Part shown: positions 63,701 to 64,000 of the stretch, in pieces
Position numbering within the stretch: position 1 is the stretch's first letter
Layout: each line of letters starts with the position of its first letter
Source: G963676095 sp963676095
GTDB lineage: Bacteria; Bacteroidota; Bacteroidia; Bacteroidales; Prolixibacteraceae
Length of the DNA: 64,000 nt
Assembly (NCBI GenBank): GCA_963676095.1
Contig: OY781040.1
Coordinates: forward strand, 3,968,001 to 4,032,000
Direction: 5' to 3'
Notes under the pieces: generated by a model
What the model saw: the letters and a program-made list of their open reading frames with translations, nothing else
What the model was told of the DNA's origin: nothing
Database searches by the model: none
Made by a program: the position numbers and the translations under genes

Positions 63701-64000
63701 GGGTTTGCCAATTTAGGATCATGGTGGTTAGGTCGCTGGACCGAAGATAATCCGTCAAACACATTACCACGGCTTACTACTAACAGTTCGGTCAATAACG
63801 TACATTCCAGTTTTTATATGGAAGATGCTTCGTATCTCCGTCTGAAAAATATAGAACTGGGTTATTCTATAAGTCCAAAGGTTCTGTCAAAAGTTGGAAT
63901 AGGTTCTGTCCGGGTCTATGGGAATATCCAAAATGCTTTTACTATTACCAACTATAAAGGTTTTGATCCGGAACAAACAACTGATGAAACCAGAGCTGAG
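60716..64000 (+). CDS. SusC/RagA TonB-dependent receptor (PUL4), 3' end missing
   Basis: Partial TonB-dependent receptor: 1095 codons in frame with no stop, cut by the window edge. The start MKKKFMDGVGMSNF is followed by a signal region (about 21-45), an STN domain (QIENSTNYYFLFNKDLVDI), a carboxypeptidase-regulatory-like domain (PGVSVVIKGTTTGTI...SFVGMKAQEI), plug (EEVVAVGYGTQKKVNLTGSV...LILIDGLPS) and most of the barrel. The end reached (YKGFDPE) normally lies within about 30-50 residues of the C-terminus, so only a short tail is missing. The start context ATTCAAATTTATGAAAA equals that of susC1. Confidence 0.95.
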   Translation, partial: MKKKFMDGVGMSNFLKMLKIMRLSAFLLMVFALQTWASSSYSQQTLITLNLKNVKVLEILNQIENSTNYYFLFNKDLVDIDRVVSVSANQKKISEILTDLFAGTNVKFVVSDRQIVLTTGSSKSSQSQPQKSVSGKVTDPAGIPVPGVSVVIKGTTTGTITDVNGNYSLSGLPENALLQFSFVGMKAQEIAVGENSIINVSLAEEAVGIEEVVAVGYGTQKKVNLTGSVGSVKMDDLENRPLTNTGLALQGTIAGVYALQSSGQPGADDAVINIRGVGNFDDSSPLILIDGLPSSISDVNPNDIQSISVLKDAASASIYGNRAANGVILITTRRGEEGKLKVSYSGYFGVQKATSLPDVLNSVDYATLYNEASANAGGNTIYTDEEIEKFAAHDDPLYPDNNYFDIYYDVAKMQNHRINVTGANENIRFAFMLGHLDQDGILVGTNYKKTDFRSNIDAYFLKDKKLRFSVNIAGNLGVKTEPTDLWNTKWYATNAPVIPLVDADGNWIAANGERNYYGEVKEGSTLIQKRYNLSGQVEAEYKIFKDLSVQFTYGYNIVDYNKNAFHANVTLYDAAGSSKDLTSNLTVTDGRDIQTMLTSLLKYNKTFGEHQLNFLAGYSEEEYTYDWESGYRSGFVNNIQRVLSLGDASTQTNDAGSYDLGLRSYFGRINYTFKDRYLFEANVRRDGSSRFADGHKWGTFPSFSAGWIISKEDFMQRVSWLSLLKLRASWGQLGNERISTYYNGSDVLTSGENYSFGGTLYSGVAVTAMTNKELTWEKSEQKNIGIDFMLNNGIEVTADFFDKRTKDLLLTQPIPLTMALSDPYANAGEVQNKGIEASITYRKTFANGLKLRTTANLSHIVNKITKLNVAEIISSPKATKVGYAINSFYGYEMDGIYQLADFTWDTNAEEYVLNPDVVSIAAYDVQPGDIKYKDLNGDGEININDDRKVIGKQFPDLTYSLNINLEWKRFDLGIFLQGVQGIQGYTYYEIATPFSGFANLGSWWLGRWTEDNPSNTLPRLTTNSSVNNVHSSFYMEDASYLRLKNIELGYSISPKVLSKVGIGSVRVYGNIQNAFTITNYKGFDPEQTTDETRAE

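Overview
The window is a chromosomal segment from a member of the Bacteroidota, probably Bacteroidales/Marinilabiliales-like. The evidence is four SusC/SusD-type TonB-dependent outer-membrane loci each preceded by an ECF sigma/FecR anti-sigma pair, Bacteroidota-type promoter boxes (TAnnTTTG, once with a TTG 19 nt upstream), A/T-rich start regions without Shine-Dalgarno sequences, GIN-domain proteins, and the gene order rplM-rpsI-rpsB-tsf. No tRNA, rRNA, CRISPR array or intact insertion sequence was seen.

Layout. (1) 1-10133, minus strand: a complete polysaccharide utilization locus (PUL1): ECF sigma, FecR, SusC, SusD, a PKD/duplicated-domain surface glycan-binding lipoprotein and a BACON-GH16 lipoprotein, best read as a beta-1,3-glucan (laminarin-like) system. 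(2) 10356-15285, minus strand: two tandem GIN-domain proteins, a Spy/CpxP-like protein, type III pantothenate kinase and an S41 protease. (3) 15776-26185, plus strand: a POT-like transporter, DUF177-rpmF-fabH, a MaoC protein, a bactofilin and the ATP synthase cluster atpZ-(AtpI-like)-atpB-E-F-H-A-G, without atpD and atpC. (4) 26454-29304: a three-gene sugar-modification cassette (zinc-finger C-methyltransferase, RfbF-like nucleotidylyltransferase, PIG-L deacetylase). (5) 29400-36491, minus strand: tsf, rpsB, rpsI, rplM, an orphan histidine kinase, dxs and a PHP phosphoesterase. (6) 36501-39399: an unusual noncoding region followed by a coiled-coil/DUF6155/UPF0158 gene trio. (7) 39500-50764, minus strand: PUL2 (ECF, FecR, SusC, SusD, parallel beta-helix lipoprotein, double GH43), probably for an arabinose-containing or pectic glycan. 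(8) 51019-58699, minus strand: PUL3 (ECF, FecR, SusC, SusD) with no enzyme of its own. (9) 58903-64000, plus strand: PUL4, divergent from PUL3, with a SusC that runs off the window.

How the genes work together. In each PUL the SusC/SusD pair binds and imports oligosaccharide. The STN domain of SusC is expected to signal through FecR to release the ECF sigma factor, which activates the operon. All four susC genes have a stable hairpin about 50-67 nt upstream of the ATG, three of them with a GGGAAA-type stem, which suggests a shared post-transcriptional feature.

Most unusual observations: two tandem ~160-bp repeats at 36605-36970 that look like two minus-strand small-RNA genes (10-bp-phased AGTTAA pair, TAtyTTTG box, ~90 nt, intrinsic terminator); four 14-bp repeats ATTATTAnTATAAT at an exact 22-bp period (43303-43382) inside a 426-bp segment bounded by perfect 13-bp inverted repeats, one end of which forms the promoter of the beta-helix gene; a GH16 C-terminal echo at 152-171; and an 8-bp tandem array at 57764-57831.
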